Shown: in pieces, positions 59,858 to 60,000 of the stretch
How positions within the stretch are numbered: the first letter of the stretch is position 1
Layout of the letters: each line of letters opens with the position of its first letter
Origin: Tubulanus polymorphus
Taxonomy: Eukaryota > Nemertea > Palaeonemertea > Tubulaniformes > Tubulanidae
Direction: 5' to 3'
Assembly (NCBI RefSeq): GCF_964204645.1
Contig: NC_134027.1
Coordinates: 19,086,485-19,146,484 of the forward strand
DNA: 60,000 bases
Made by a program: the position numbers and the translations under genes
The notes under the pieces: model-generated
What the model saw: the letters and a program-made list of their open reading frames with translations, nothing else
Told to the model about the DNA's origin: nothing
Database searches by the model: none

Positions 59858-60000
59858 CAACTACAAGTAAAATGAAGAATAGGTTCATAGTATAATGATG
59901 TTCAGCTTCTGCAGAACCTTTTTTCGGTAAATCCACATCAGCTTTAGCACTGCTCGTTGTTACTGGAACTAGTGTAGTTGACACATTGTTTGTTTCAGAA
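59858..60000 (-). CDS. SLC9A8: SLC9A8 exon (partial, continues past window edge)
   Basis: Donor GTAAGT begins at 59857 (reading down). The exon reads a Ser/Thr/Val-rich lumenal stretch (VSTTLVPVTTSSAKAD), then an acidic/basic linker and the start of the first conserved membrane helix, MNLFFILLVV, ending with one base (G) of the next codon. The vertebrate protein has a comparable Thr/Val-rich segment before its MTIFFSLLVL helix. The 5' border is not in the window. Confidence 0.85.

Larger units (their letters stand above)
18310..60000 (-). other. SLC9A8: SLC9A8 (NHE8)-like Na+/H+ exchanger gene, 15 exons in window, N-terminus cut by right edge
   Basis: NHE8 is an electroneutral Na+(K+)/H+ exchanger of Golgi, endosomal and apical membranes. 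Fifteen exons, all in phase, encode about 570 residues; human NHE8 is about 580. The order and motifs match NHE8 rather than NHE1-5 or NHE6/7/9: [36 protein letters not shown] with the ion-binding Asn-Asp pair, DLRKTPSLE, GIMAI, GIVMSHYTH, QQT.RT, GRAMNIFPLS, FIMWFSGLRGAI, GGSTMP, SELTEEEYE and FFTRR. Fourteen introns lie within the window. Thirteen have GT-AG ends and one is AT-AC. The introns carry most of the transposons. The N-terminal start and promoter are outside. No AATAAA-type signal was seen on the - strand close below the stop. Confidence 0.95.

Overview
The window is eukaryotic nuclear DNA, AT-rich, with short exons separated by long introns full of repeats. The intron-rich structure, the animal-type genes and the mix of transposons (DIRS, BEL/Pao, Penelope-like, LINE, tRNA-derived SINE, piggyBac-like MITEs) point to an invertebrate bilaterian. 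Some dispersed repeats remind me of molluscan genomes, but I cannot fix the phylum from this sequence.

Two host genes lie tail to tail. On the + strand, the last three coding exons (1542-1738, 9372-9548, 9839-10109) of a GPAA1-like gene encode the C-terminal membrane segments of a GPI-transamidase subunit; its 5' part lies left of the window. On the - strand, 15 exons between 60000 and 18310 encode nearly all of an SLC9A8 (NHE8)-like Na+/H+ exchanger. The exons join in phase and follow the vertebrate protein order from just before the first membrane segment to the stop codon. Only the extreme N-terminus lies beyond the right edge. One of its introns (39176-39534) is a clear minor-class (U12) AT-AC intron.

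Layout: 1-1541 degenerate tandem repeats, then the first GPAA1 exon; 1739-9371 GPAA1 intron with LINE fragments and several dispersed or tandem repeats; 10110-18309 intergenic, with several MITEs and a striking hairpin at 13602-13669; 18310-19859 the three last SLC9A8 exons plus a SINE; 19860-26124 intron holding a decayed DIRS retrotransposon on the - strand; 26125-42820 central exchanger exons, with introns carrying TTAA-flanked MITEs, other TIR elements and copies of a ~1.2 kb repeat family; 42821-51789 a long intron with a Penelope-like fragment and a hammerhead-like motif; 51790-52785 three close exons; 52786-59857 intron with a decayed BEL/Pao element, itself interrupted by a MITE with a 9-bp target duplication; 59858-60000 the N-terminal-side exon.

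The two genes are ordinary housekeeping membrane-protein genes. I found no convincing new multi-gene system. The best leads are structural: the U12 intron, the nested MITE family with tRNA-like box motifs, the hammerhead-like 3' end of the Penelope-like fragment, the TTAA MITEs (one with a piggyBac transposase remnant) and the long hairpin.
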